Shown here one piece after another: positions 9,509 through 20,548 of a stretch of 64,000 nucleotides of DNA. The notes beneath the pieces were generated by a model. That model made no database searches, had not been told where the DNA came from, and saw only the letters and a list, made by a program, of their open reading frames with translations. Within the stretch, counting starts at the first letter, position 1. Each line of letters opens with the position of its first letter. This stretch comes from Hyparrhenia diplandra (lineage: Eukaryota > Streptophyta > Magnoliopsida > Poales > Poaceae). The DNA is taken from NCBI GenBank assembly GCA_015847255.1, contig JADLZK010002761.1, forward strand, positions 124,001 through 188,000. Direction: 5' to 3'. The position numbers were made by a program, and so were the translations under genes.

Positions 9509-11899
9509 CACAGAGCATGTGCCAAGCGAACAGGAGCACCGCCATACAACCGGTGGCAGGGGTGAAGTGGTGATCCACTGTCAGCGGCAAGTGAAGTTGA
9601 GAAGGCAACAGCGATCACTGAACAAGTCTCAAGTCTGGACTGTGATCAACTGTCTATATTTGTTCATTGAGAGAGCAGAGCAGCCAAGGAAAGGGAACTT
9701 CCAAGTTCCAACAACACTAGACCTCACATTGTCGTTGAGCAAGCTGCATATATTATAGCAAAAAATGAACCGGATTAGCACAAGCACATAATAAAAGACA
9801 AAAGGCCTGAACCAGAACTTTGTAGCACCGAGGCACCAACTGTCCATCTTGGCCGAATTATCAGACGAAAAACTGTCCAGATCAAGCAGCCCACACAGGC
9901 TCCAAATGTGGCAAGCAATGCAAAGCAGCAGTAGCACTCGACTGAGACGGTCAGACTGTCTGATCACCAGCTGAAAGCGCCGGCTAAAACAATGCTAGCT
10001 CCAGTCAAGTCCATACACAGATCCAGGCTGCCTCTTTCTGCTACCTGTATTATGATCAATAGCCTCTCTCTCCATTACTCACTGGAAGTCCAAGTACAAC
10101 AATGGCTAAAACAATGCAAGCTCCAGTCCAAGTCCATACAAAGTTTTCAGGACACCGCAAACATTGCTTGGAGCCAAACAAACACAACATCATACAACAC
10201 TTTAATCTGTTAAAAAAAACTGACCACGCATTATGATCAATAGCCTCTCCATTCGTCACTGGAAGAATCGAATCATCAGCTTATTTAAACATTGGCCGCC
10301 ATTTTGTTTGAGTACACTATCGAGTCAATTTCGTGTTTGGTCGTAATGTCTTCTGCAACAGCTTAAGACCAGAGCGAAGAAATAAGTTACTTGAATAGCA
10401 GACACTCTTGTATATCATGCATTGCCAGAAGCATCAGCATAGCTTCCACTATATAAAAAACAAGAAGATATCACAGAGTACAACAATGGCCAATGGGGCT
10501 CATCTCTACTTCTCCCATATCATATCAGCCACATTTCTCAGTTCCAAGGGACATTTATTTTGCACATCTTGTTATAGTAGGCACGTGCCAGTTTTCAAAT
10601 GGGCTAGTAACACTAATCATGTTGGAACTTGTATCATGAATGAATTATGGCTGAAAATTATTAATAAACAAAGAGTAGGAAATGCAATGGCATTTCTAAC
10701 AACAGAATTCCTTATACAGTTCATGGGAAAGATCCATGGTATGTTCCCGAAGTTTACTGATATACACTACTAGTATGTTGCCTGTTCATCAATTTTGACA
10801 TGAACTATGCAATCACTTACATATTTTTAAAAAAAAAGGAGCTGCATTTACCTATGCAGTTGCTTGTTGACATTTCATGTTCTAATCAAACTTATCTGCC
10901 TACACATATTAATATTCCAAGAAATGAAGCCTATACGCAATTGAAATGAACAGTTTTTTTTCTGCAAACTGTGAGAAGGATGTCACCGTACTGTGAATCC
11001 CAAATAAATAAGGGTAGGTAGTAACAAAGATTAGCCAAACAATTTTTTTTGATGCATTTGGTGGAATTCGGTGTAAAGGTTGGTGGGTAGTTAGCACGAA
11101 AAAATTTAATTTGAACAAATAATTATGTAGCTAGGACATAGACACTGTGATACAAATGATACTACAGGGAAAAGGGATAATGGAAGAATGTGTTGCATAA
11201 TGATGCACAATCTAATTACTGAAAACAAGTGCCAGTGTATCAATCTAACAATTCCATGTAAAGGACACTAAAATAAGTAGAAGCAAATGAGGCTTGCAGT
11301 CTTACGAAAAGTATTGATATTAGACCACTGGAAATGAGACCCCACTAAAACACTCCACACTAATCCTTAGCTGACCAAACGGCTTAAATTTACTGCATTG
11401 GCCTAGCGATAGCACTACAACCACATCCACTTTAATTAGATACCATTTGCAGAGGAATGTCATCAAACATTTGGCTGCTTCCAGCTGCAAAGTGGTAAAG
11501 CTAAGAGAACAAAACAGAAGAGCATGTATGAGATATTATATGAAATACCAAAGAAATTCAGTTTCATAACTACCATAATAATAGTGGTTTCAGTTATTTA
11601 CATCATGGGAACCTGGTACAGAACAGAGACATGAAGAAGGGTATAGATGCCCCAAGAGGGTTCTACAGCACTATACAGGTTGCCTGAGTCATGTATGCTT
11701 TTTGAAAATCATATCAAAGAAGAAAACCAGTCGCATCACCAAAGGTTATCCTTTTTAGAAGAAATTGGCATGTAATTTATGCTATTTAACCCCGATGACC
11801 TTAGCATAGCATGCAACCTTCACAGTTCTGAAGCAACTTTTAGGAATATAGTATTTATACTTCATGCACACTAAATATAAAGAACGGTGAATCAACCTT
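9509..11899. other. Intergenic, no supported gene; short dispersed repeats
   Basis: AT-rich with no recognisable protein. Two short direct-repeat pairs occur: CTAAAACAATGC-AGCTCCAG at about 9984 and 10105, and ATTATGATCAATAGCCTCTC at about 10048 and 10230. The open frame at 10408-10773 (121 codons) lacks any motif and is not called. The sequence resumes after the copia element at 17191. Confidence 0.5.
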
Positions 11900-11904
11900 T
11901 TAAC

Positions 11905-12033
11905 TGTTAAGTGTATGAGGCAGACCTGATGCCCATCCATAGGCCCTATCTATATATAGCCATGAGGCTCTCTATATATGTACAACTCCTCTACTGGAGT
12001 GCTCATACAGTATGATTGCCAAGGTCAGTAACA
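11905..12033 (+). repeat. 5' LTR of the copia element, 129 bp
   Basis: Runs TGTTAAGTGTATGAGG to AAGGTCAGTAACA. Compared with the 3' LTR it lacks a 6-bp CTATAG and one A, and differs by two substitutions near its end. A TATA-rich TATCTATATATAG at about 11948 could be the promoter. Confidence 0.95.
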
Positions 12034-12045
12034 TGGAATCAAAGC
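12034..12045 (+). promoter_or_regulatory. Primer-binding site (initiator tRNA-Met type)
   Basis: TGGAATCAAAGC lies directly after the LTR and matches the standard TGGTATCAGAGC at 10 of 12 positions. It is the expected start for minus-strand DNA synthesis; the two mismatches may reflect decay. Confidence 0.8.
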
Positions 12046-12099
12046 TTTGGTTAGGGATTAGGATTATTAGATAGTCTAATTCAATCCACGATCCATTTT

Positions 12100-12931
12100 T
12101 TTTTCTCCTTGGGATCACGGCCCGTGGTCGTGTTCTTCCAGTTGGTGAAGGCATGTCGTCTTGCCGCTGATCCATCTTCGTCTCGTCGTGCGGCCCGTCG
12201 CCGCGCGATCGTCCATCAGCCGTGCGGCTCGTCGCCGCTTCTTCCGTCCGTCGCGGAGAACGTCGTCCCTCGTCTGTCTCCGTCGCAGATCATCGTCGCC
12301 GCCCGTCGTCAGGGAGGCGCGATCTTTCGTCGTGCATTTCTCCGTCGCGGCGCGGTCTATCATCGCGCTGACCCTCTCCGACGCGGGAGTCGTCCTCGCG
12401 CTGTTCGCGGGTCCGTCCGCCCGTCAGGCCGTCGCGCGGCGCTGTTCCTCTCCGCTGCGGGCCCATCCGCCCGTCAAGCACGTCGCGCGGCTGCGCAGTC
12501 TGCCCCGTCCGCCCGTCAGGCGCGTCGCGCGGCCTTCCGCACGTTGCGGGTCCGCCGTTCATGTGTCGTGGGTGCATCGTCGCCCGTCCGCCCGTCTCGT
12601 CTCCATCCGCGCTACCTCGTCTCCAAGCCCGTTTTGGATCCAGGCCTTCTTCCTATCACGGAGGTCAAGCAGGCCCGTGCTCTGCCTGTCTGGTCCGCGA
12701 TCCGGTCTTCGAGAGATCGGGAGGAGATCGTCTACTCCTTCGTCCGGGCGGTCATCCACTCCTCTCCGACTGCCCTGTTCTGCTGCCATCAAACAGAGGG
12801 GTCGAGCAGAGGAAGTTAGAGGACGTTCTGCACCTCAACAGAGGGGGCATCCGCGTCTACTTCTTATACCACTGTGGTAACAGATCGCTGTCTCCCTCCT
12901 CATTGGTCAGCTGTTAGCAGTACTCTACATC
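12100..12931 (+). other. GC-rich leader of the copia element with internal tandem repeats
   Basis: An unusually long, GC-rich 5' leader. A degenerate unit (TCCGCCCGTCAGGC-CGTCGCGCGG) recurs at about 12413, 12464 and 12508. Two overlapping long frames (12109-12819 and 12161-12880, 236 and 239 codons) are open simply because stop codons are rare at this composition; their Arg/Ser-rich translations have no motif. Neither is called as a gene. Confidence 0.6.
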
Positions 12932-13800
12932 ATGTCTCAGTCTCAGTTCAATGCAATTGTCATGCGTATCACTTTAGAGGGTCCAAAGTATCCTGAATGG
13001 GCTTTCTGTGTGGAAACCGCATTAAGGGGTCATGGTTTACTTCATCATCTAACTGATAATGCTCCTAAGCTTAAAGAAGATGGTAGTAATGCTACTGCAG
13101 TAAAGGATTGGGGTATCAATGATGGCAAAGTGATGGCTGCTATGATCAATAGCACTAAACAATCCTGATTATGAGCCTATCTAAGTTCAAAACTGCTAAA
13201 GCCATATGGGAAAATTTGAAGCAACGCTATGTACACGACAGTGGGGCTCTTTAACATAGTCTTATGCAGCAAATTCATGTCAGTGAGTAGCATGATATGT
13301 CCATTGACGAGTACTATTCTGCTTTTGATCGACTGATGGGATCATTGACTTCCATGGTACCTGACTGTTCAGCTGTTCCTTGTTCAGCACATAAATTTAT
13401 TGAAAAGTTTTTCACTTATAAATTTGTCATGGGAGTCCGAGCTGAGTATGATTCCATCCGTACACGGTTATTGCACAGTTCTTCTGATCTTACTATGGCA
13501 AATGCTTTTTGTCGAGTTACTTGCAGAAGAAACTCGTCTGAAGTCCCCTGTCCTCTGCAGTGTCTCATAGTGTGTTGGCAGCTTCTAGGGGAGAACTTTT
13601 GCACCCAATAGTACCTCTGGAGAGCCTTGTAAGCATTGTGGCAAGACTAATCATCTCTCAGAAAATTGTTTCTCTCATCATCCAGAGAAGTTGGCGAGTA
13701 TCATGCGCATTGCTGCTCATAGTAGTGGTCGTGGTCGTGGGACGTGGTACTGGTTCCACTACTAGAGGCTCAGTTTTAGTTGCTGCCTCCTCGACTATTA
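12932..13800 (+). pseudogene. copia gag (UBN2-type) with zinc knuckle, frameshifted
   Basis: The start codon at 12932 opens a typical plant copia Gag: MSQSQFNAI, then PEWAFCVETALRGHGLL. The frame breaks near 13160, resumes with SKFKTAKAIWENLKQRYV, has stops around 13250 and 13290, then continues through MSIDEYYSAFDRLMGSL (from 13297). Another shift follows near 13510. The CCHC knuckle C-KH-C-GKTN-H-LSEN-C (13628-13669) is intact as a motif but in a different frame from the Gag start. Gag forms the cytoplasmic virus-like particle that packages element RNA; this copy cannot make it. Confidence 0.88.
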
Positions 13801-16800
13801 GTGCTCCTTCGGATTGGGTGCTTGATTCAGGTGCTTCTTTTCATGTGACTTTTGATCGGTCCCAGTTGGTTGCCTGCAAGCCAGTCCCTCGATGGCGCCT
13901 CTATTGAGACGGTGATGGTACATCTTGTCCTATCACTCAACAAGGTTTAGTTTGCAATAATCATTTTTTACTGTACCCAATGTTTCCTTTGTACCTCGGT
14001 TGTCTATGAATCTTATGTCGGTTGGTCAAATTACCGACCAGAATTGCTTTGTTGGTTTTGATGACTCAACTTGTTTTATTCAGGACCGTCCTTGCGGGAA
14101 AGTGATTGGGGACTGGCCATCACCGTAAAGGTGCCTCTAGCCTTTACACTCCTAGACACCCCTACGTCTTCCTTCTTACGCTCCATCTACAGCTCATGTC
14201 TCATCCTTCTGCGTTGTCTTGACCTCTTCATTTGCCAAGTGGAATCATCGCCTCGATCATCTTTGTGGGTATCGCTTGTCCTCCATGATTAATAAGGGTT
14301 GCTTAGGTCATACCTCTATTGAGTCTAGCTTTGATTGTAAGGGTTGTAAGCTTGGCAAACAAATACAACTTCCTTACTCTTCTATTCTTTCTCGTTCTGC
14401 TAAACCTTTTGATCTTATTCACACCGATGTATGGGGTCCTGCACCTTTTGCTACAAAAGGTGGTCATAAATACTATGCCATTTTTATTGATGATTATTCT
14501 CGCTATACATGGATTTATTTCATGAAACATCATTCGCAATTGTGTTCCATTTATCAGTCTTTTGTTCGAATGGTTCACACACAATTTTCTACTCCCATTA
14601 AAATTCTTCGTTCTGACTCTAGGGGTGAGTATTTGTCTGCTGCCTTTCGCCAGTTTTTGTCGTCTGAGGGTACACTTGCACAGCTCTCTTGTCCGGGTGC
14701 TCATGCTCGAATGGCATTGTTGAACATAAACATCGCCATCTCATAGAGACAGCTTCGCACACTTTTGATTTCATCATTTGTCCCTTCTCATTTTTTGGGG
14801 TGAAGCTATTTCCACCATCAAAATTGTCTATCTCATCAATAGGCAACCTTCATCTAAATTGTGCGATCAATGTCCTAGTGAAGTACTTTTTGATACTCGT
14901 CCTAGCTATGCTCATCTTCGTGTTTTTGGATGCACTTGCTATGTTCTCCTTGCACCTCGTGGCGCACAAAATTTCGCACAACTGTTGAATGTGTTTTTCT
15001 AGGGTATAGTCGAGCATAAAGGTTATCGATGTTATGACCCTTCTTCCCGTCACATCGCATCTCTCATGATGTTAGCTTTGATGAGGATAGTCCCTTCTTT
15101 TTTATAACCCTTCCACCAAGCCTTCATATTGTCCCACGAGTCCACCTCCTTTTTAAGCCTTCCTTCAAATTCATCCACCAGATGATGCCCTCGCATCGTC
15201 GATCTTCCTATTTCCATCACACCAACTTTGCCTTCTACAACACCCTCGCCTCCATCTCTCTTTTTCAAAACCACATATTACACGTGTCTTGGTCATCGTA
15301 CCTCCCGGCTTCCGTCTAGTTCTCCCACCATGGCGGTCCTAATGAGCCCGGCTGGCGATGCTCCCGATAATAACATTGGTGATTCACATGTTGATGAGTT
15401 ACAGGTTGCTCCACGATATAATCTTCGAGACAGCGGTACCATTCGAGCTGCGAGAAAAGTATGGTTTTCCCCATGTGAAATGTTGTTGTTAATGAGCCAT
15501 CCAATTATTAGGAAGCTTCTAGTATTCCGAATGGCGCTAGCTATGTGCGAGGAACTTGATGCCCTTGAGCATCAAGGCACTTGGGATCTTGTTCCATTGC
15601 CATCGCACACAATACCTATTACATCTAAGTAGGTATTCAAAGTTAAGACCAAGTCGGATGGCTCTATAGAGAGATATAAGGTGCGTCTTGTTGCCGAGGT
15701 TTTCAGCCGGGACTTCGGGGTCTAGATTATGATGAGACTTTTGCACACTGTTGCTCATATGGCGACCGATCCGTATATTAATTGCGATTCTTTGCTTCTT
15801 CTTCTTGGCCTATATCTCAAATGGATGTCAAAAATGCCTTTCTTCTTGGTGATTTAAGCGAAGAAGTTTATATGCAACCGCCCCGGGTGTTGTCGCTCCT
15901 CCGAGGATATGTTTGTCGTCTTCGTCGGGCTTTATATGGCCTTAAACGGGCTCCTCGTGCTTGGCATGGCGTTTTGTCTCGGTGATACGAGCTGCTGTTT
16001 TTCAGCTAGTGATCATGATCCGGCTTTATTTGTTCACTTGTCACCACGTGGTCGTACATTGCTTCTTCTCTATGTTGATGATATGCTGATTCACGAGGGG
16101 GATGACGAGGATCACATTTCCCATGTGAAGCAACAACTCAACGCTGAATTTCATATGTCCGAGTTGGGTCCTCTCGTTACTTCTTAGGCATTGAGGTCAA
16201 GCAATCTACTAAGGGATATTGTGCGTCTCGGTCTAAGTACATACAAGATCTTATCACTTTCGTTCGGGCATAAGCGATAGTCGAGCGCTGCCACACCCAT
16301 GGATCTTCACCGGCCACTTCGTCCCACTAATGGGGTACCTCTTAAGGATCCCTCTCCATATCGACATATTGTGGGCGACCTTGTCTATCTCTTTGTCACC
16401 GGGCCGGATATTGCTCATGCAGTCCATATTTTGAGTCGGTTTGTTTGTGCCCCAACATCTGTTCATTTTGGACATTTACTTCGCGTGCTACGCTACTTAC
16501 GAGGGGCGTCATCTCAAAGTTTACTCTATGCGCATGATGATAGTCCGCCGACTTCATGCTTACTTTCGGACTCCACTTGGGGCGAGTGACCCGACAGTCG
16601 TCGGTCCATCCTTTGGGTATTGTATTCTTCTTGGATCTTCTCCTGTTGCACGGAAGTCAAGAAACAAATTTCTTGTATCTTGTTCTAGTGCAGAAGCCGA
16701 GCTTCGAGCACTTGCAACTACTCTTTTGTAGAAATTGTATGGCCGATGGTTGTTGGCTGATTTTGGGATTTCTTGTGATGTTGCCACACCTCTCTGTGTG

Positions 16801-17035
16801 ATAACACGGGGCCATCCAAATTGCTAATGATCCTGTGAAGCATGAACTTACAAAGCATATCGGTGTGGATGCTTTCTTTACTCGATCTCATTGTCATCAG
16901 AAGACTATTTCTCTCCGCAATTATGTGCCTTCGGAGTTACAATTGGCTGACTTTTTCACTAAAGCACAAACTCGAGAGCAGCATCGGCTTCACTTGATCA
17001 AACTCAATGCTGCAAATCCTCCACTTCCACCTTGA
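13801..17035 (+). pseudogene. copia pol: protease, integrase, RT, RNase H remnants
   Basis: Domains in order: aspartic protease motif WVLDSGASFH (DSGA at 13824-13835); GAG-pre-integrase WNHRLDHL (about 14237) with CKGCKLGKQ (about 14335); integrase core with HTDVWGP (about 14421) and DDYSRYTW (about 14488); reverse transcriptase with SQMDVKNAFLLGDL (about 15816), RALYGLKRAPRAWH and the active-site YVDDM (16071-16085); RNase H with SCSSAEAELRAL (about 16678) and LADFFTKAQT ending at 17035. At least eight frameshifts or stops separate these pieces, for example near 13905, 14745, 15000, 15630, 15985, 16185 and 16730. The longest surviving block is the integrase core (14219-14746). No single frame covers even two complete domains. 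Confidence 0.92.
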
Positions 17036-17040
17036 ATTTG

Positions 17041-17049
17041 AAGGGGGGG
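17041..17049 (+). promoter_or_regulatory. Polypurine tract of the copia element
   Basis: AAGGGGGGG directly abuts the 3' LTR, the usual primer site for plus-strand synthesis. Confidence 0.9.
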
Positions 17050-17185
17050 TGTTAAGTGTATGAGGCAGACCTGATCTATAGGCCCATCCATAGGCCCTAT
17101 CTATATATAGCCATGAGGCTCTCTATATATGTACAACTCCTCTACTAGGAGTGCTCATACAGTGTGATTCCCAAGGTCAGTAACA
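17050..17185 (+). repeat. 3' LTR of the copia element, 136 bp
   Basis: Starts TGTTAAGTGTATGAGG and ends GGTCAGTAACA. It carries the 6-bp CTATAG missing from the 5' LTR; otherwise the two are nearly identical. Confidence 0.95.
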
Positions 17186-17190
17186 TTAAC

Positions 17191-18336
17191 ATGTATAAAA
17201 AAATACTACTACAGAGTTAACATATGAGGAAGCAACACATAAAAGCAAAAGCATGGCCTCTATAGTTGAAAATGACTACGCAAACTAATCAAAAGAATAA
17301 GCCTAATGACCATAATTTATTCAGTGGTATGGTGCCAAACCCATGAATCAAGCTTAAGTTGAGGACAAAATTTTGTCCAGGTCACCCTTCCAGCTGCCAC
17401 TTCCCCTCAAATATCGAAATTTCTCTTCCTAAACCAAACCAGTGGCTTGACTTTGACAATTCATTTTTTTTTGAGATTAGAACAAATTAAACAGCCTTGT
17501 GTCACAATTTAATCCACTTTCAACTACTGAATCTCATAAGGCAGAGAGAGGGAAAAAGAAAGGCTCTACTGGAAACACAATGAATTTTAGCAACCTGAAA
17601 GTCGTCAATCACTGGTGTAGACTAAAGATTATTATTATTATAATTTGTGAAAAGGATGCTAAAGCGAACCAGACAATCTTTCTGGAGCAATGGCACTTCA
17701 CTTGTGTTGACAAGACAGGAGCAGTGGCTATCCCCAGCAGTCATCACTGGTTAGGGGGCTTTATGTAAGTTAATGTTATTCGTGAGGCAAAGTATAGGGA
17801 GGTTTCTCAAAATATTGGATTAAGGACTTCTCTGAGAAAAAACTATTGACCAGAGTCCACGCTGGGACCGGGTACTTGTAGTCCTTAATCCAAATTTTGC
17901 AGCCAGATTGAGAAGTGACAGGCGAAGCGACCCTACGGTCTTGTGAATTCTGACCCGGGACCTCCCTTCCTGTCGCCGGAGGCCAGCTCAGCAAGAACCA
18001 GAGGAGGCTGTCGCTTCCGCTTCTGCTGCCTCTTTTCAGATGGAGCAGCTCGGGGCACGACCAACGCAGGCAGGTCGATCTGTTAGCCTCACAAAAAAAT
18101 CAGGTTCCACGTCGATAAGGCTACTGTGCTCTACAACGCGAGGCAGGACGAGTGCTCTGTCATTTCTGAGCCATGATATTCTCTCTCTTCATCGTGCATC
18201 AGCTTTTCATTGCGTTGTCCCATCAGAGCAGCGGCAAGCGAAGCCCCCAACACGCTTTAGCAGCTCGCCTCGGCTTTTTTGTCAAGGTGTGGCAATGGTC
18301 TCTTCTGCAAGCACCACTGCGCCTCTGCGAGACTAC
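17191..18336. other. Intergenic; possible unrecognised gene fragment near 17.8-18.1 kb
   Basis: Continuation of the pre-insertion sequence after the copia element. On the minus strand, about 18060-17780 reads into Lys/Arg-rich and hydrophobic frames (for example SGCKIWIKDYKYPVPAWTLV) that look weakly gene-like but lack a known motif and are split between frames. I cannot support a gene call. Confidence 0.35.
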
Positions 18337-18614
18337 GGCGGTGTTTAGAGCCCCAAATTCCTCCCCAAATTCTACTATACAAAAAGAAGATTCCTCATCA
18401 CATCAAAATGCCGGCACATGTATCGAGTACTAAATATAGGTAAAAAATTAAAATAATTACACAGTTTAGATGTACATTGCGAGAGCGATTCTTTTTGAGT
18501 ATAGTTACCCTATGGTAAGATAATATTTACCACAAACAAACTAAACGTGCTACGATTGCTCGATGTGACATTCCTCCAAAATTTTGCACCAACTTTTGGG
18601 ATCTAAACACCGCC
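18337..18614. mobile_element. Tourist-like MITE, 278 bp
   Basis: Inverted ends GGCGGTGTTTA (18337-18347) and TAAACACCGCC (18604-18614), flanked by a 3-bp duplication TAC (18334-18336, 18615-18617). The interior shares CGAGTACTAAATATAGG and the AAAATAATTACACAGTTTA motif with the neighbouring elements. Confidence 0.88.
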
Positions 18615-18713
18615 TACCACTTTAACTGATTCGGCTAGTTTGTGCGGGCGTGGCACTTGAGGCAGTACGCCACCATGGAGCGCTGGGGACGGCCTCGGGG
18701 AGCGGTGGTATTT

Positions 18714-18958
18714 GCCTGCTTAGTTCACGAAAAGTGAACCCAAAAAGTACTACAGTACTTGTTACATCGAATCTCTTGACGCATGAATGAAGCATTAAAT
18801 GTATGTAAATAAAAAAATTAATTGCACAGTTTAGTTGAAAAGTGTGTGACGAATCTTTTGAATCTAGTTAATCCATAGTGAGACAATAATTACCAAATAC
18901 AAACGAAAAGTGCTACTGAAAAAGCTGAACTCAAAATATTTCACCAACTAAACACCTC
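18714..18958. mobile_element. Degenerate Tourist-like MITE
   Basis: Ends GCCTGCTTAGTT and AACTAAACACCTC are imperfect inverted repeats. The interior (GAAGCATTAAATGTATGTAAA, TAATCCATAGTGAGA) closely matches the element at 8304. No clear target duplication; borders approximate. Confidence 0.7.
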
Positions 18959-19005
18959 GGACGGCAACTCCCAACTTCAAGACACAGTGGCGTGGGAGGA
19001 GCTTA

Positions 19006-19246
19006 GGCCTTGTTTAGTTACATGTAAAGTTCCCAGTTTTTTTACTCTCTCTCCATCACATCAATTTTTGGACACATACACGGAGCAGTAAATGTAGGTA
19101 AAAAAAAATAACTAATTACGATTTGGTTGTAAATCACGAGACGAATCTTTTAAGCCTAGTTAGTCTATGATTAAACAATATTTACCAAATACAAACGAAC
19201 ATGTTACTATTCATCGAGTTGCAAAACTTACGAACTAAACAAGGCC
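19006..19246. mobile_element. Tourist-like MITE, 241 bp
   Basis: Perfect inverted termini GGCCTTGTTTAGTT and AACTAAACAAGGCC with a TTA duplication (19003-19005, 19247-19249). It belongs to the very common grass GGCCTTGTTTAGTT family. Confidence 0.93.
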
Positions 19247-19249
19247 TTA

Positions 19250-20548
19250 GCATCCATGCTGTCTCACAATGCAGCATCAAAACGGCATCGGAGGAACAAA
19301 CCTGTGGAGAATTCGATCAAAATAGTAAATATGTTGCTGATTAACCACGCTACCAGTACCAGACCATGTGCTCGGTTTATTACAATTGGAATACTGCATC
19401 TTAGTTCAAACTGTTTAGCATGCAGCGTTTTACAGATTCAGCCTGATGGAAGCAAGAACGACAGGATACAATAATAATGCCATGTTAACAGAGACCCAAC
19501 AAGCCTCATCTCATACTACTTTCCGAAGAGCAAACCTTTCTGTCCGGCTGACTCCCCTGCTGTTCTCTTCTTTCCCTCTCTTTCTGTACAGTTGTACAGC
19601 CCTGTAGACTATTCCTTTCCCTTTCTCCCTCTCTGTCTGTATAGTTGACTTTATTTAAATTTATATACCAACAGTGGGGGCTTCGCTGTATTTATGGCTC
19701 AAAAAACATCTTATTAGTTATTACCATATAGATGAACTAGAGCAAATTATATAGCGGTATGGCCAAGCTAAATCTTGGCGATGGAGGAGAGAGAAAGAGG
19801 AGAGAGAAGAGAAGCAGTTTTGTAAGTTTACATGTACCAAACTTGGACACAAGAAACCAATAAAATCTGTGAGAGGAGAGCAAGTGGGCCCATGTATTAA
19901 TAATAAAATTTGAACCGATGATGTGGATCGGGAAGCATCGAAGAGAGGCCTCTTAACTACATGGTCAATAAATTAGAGCAGGAGACAGATATAATCACTC
20001 GAAAAGATTATCATATGAAGATGTATGGGCACAATTTGTTTAACCTCCTCCTTAGGCGAATGATACTGCAAAGGTGAGATTATTGCAGAGGGGGGCATCT
20101 AACCTTATTTTCAAAGAACTACAGAGATCCGGCCTTATGCATAGTTTGCCTCTCCTCAGAAGTAAACGACGCCGCAAGGGCACTCTTTAGGCCCATTAGA
20201 TATCATGGCCCAACGAGAATGTCTCACACTGGACCAAACTGTGGACCCTACCTCCTCCGCCCCCACCTGTCTGTCCCGCCTCTCAGCCCACACGCGGGGC
20301 GTTTGAAATTTGAAACCAACGGACTCTCTCTCTCTCTCTCTCTCTCTTCACTAGTACTATACCCTCCAACGTCTCTCTCCATCACTCACGGCACGCCAGT
20401 CACGCACGGCCGGGCCCCCAAATCTCTCCACCTCCTCTCCTCGGCTCCTCCTCCCCCAAACAAAATCGGATCCCCCCAAATCCCTCCTCTCTCCTCCTCG
20501 CCCAGGACTCCCACCCCTCGATCCCATCTCCCTCCACCCCACCCAACC
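19250..20548. other. Intergenic and probable DUF936 promoter / 5' UTR
   Basis: AT-rich spacer passing into a C/T-rich leader. A (TC)n run of about 24 nt (about 20323-20346) and a further CCTCCTCTCC-rich stretch precede the start codon at 20549, as is common in grass 5' UTRs. No unambiguous TATA box was seen. No other gene recognised. Confidence 0.5.

Larger units (their letters stand above)
11905..17185 (+). mobile_element. Ty1/copia LTR retrotransposon, structurally complete, coding-dead
   Basis: Short LTRs (11905-12033 and 17050-17185), both TG...CA, are flanked by a perfect TTAAC target duplication (11900-11904, 17186-17190). Total length is 5,281 bp. An initiator-Met-type primer-binding site follows the 5' LTR, and AAGGGGGGG precedes the 3' LTR. 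The internal order is leader, gag, protease, integrase, reverse transcriptase, RNase H; integrase before RT defines copia. Multiple stops and frameshifts interrupt every domain, so it cannot move by itself. Excluding two small indels the LTRs differ at only two of 129 positions, so insertion was recent despite the damaged interior. Confidence 0.96.

Noticed and set aside
10408..10773. 121-codon ORF in the intergenic region
   Set aside because: No motif, AT-rich composition, no flanking gene signals.
12109..12880. 236- and 239-codon ORFs in the copia leader
   Set aside because: Both frames open over the same GC-rich repeats; translations are Arg/Ser-rich without motifs.
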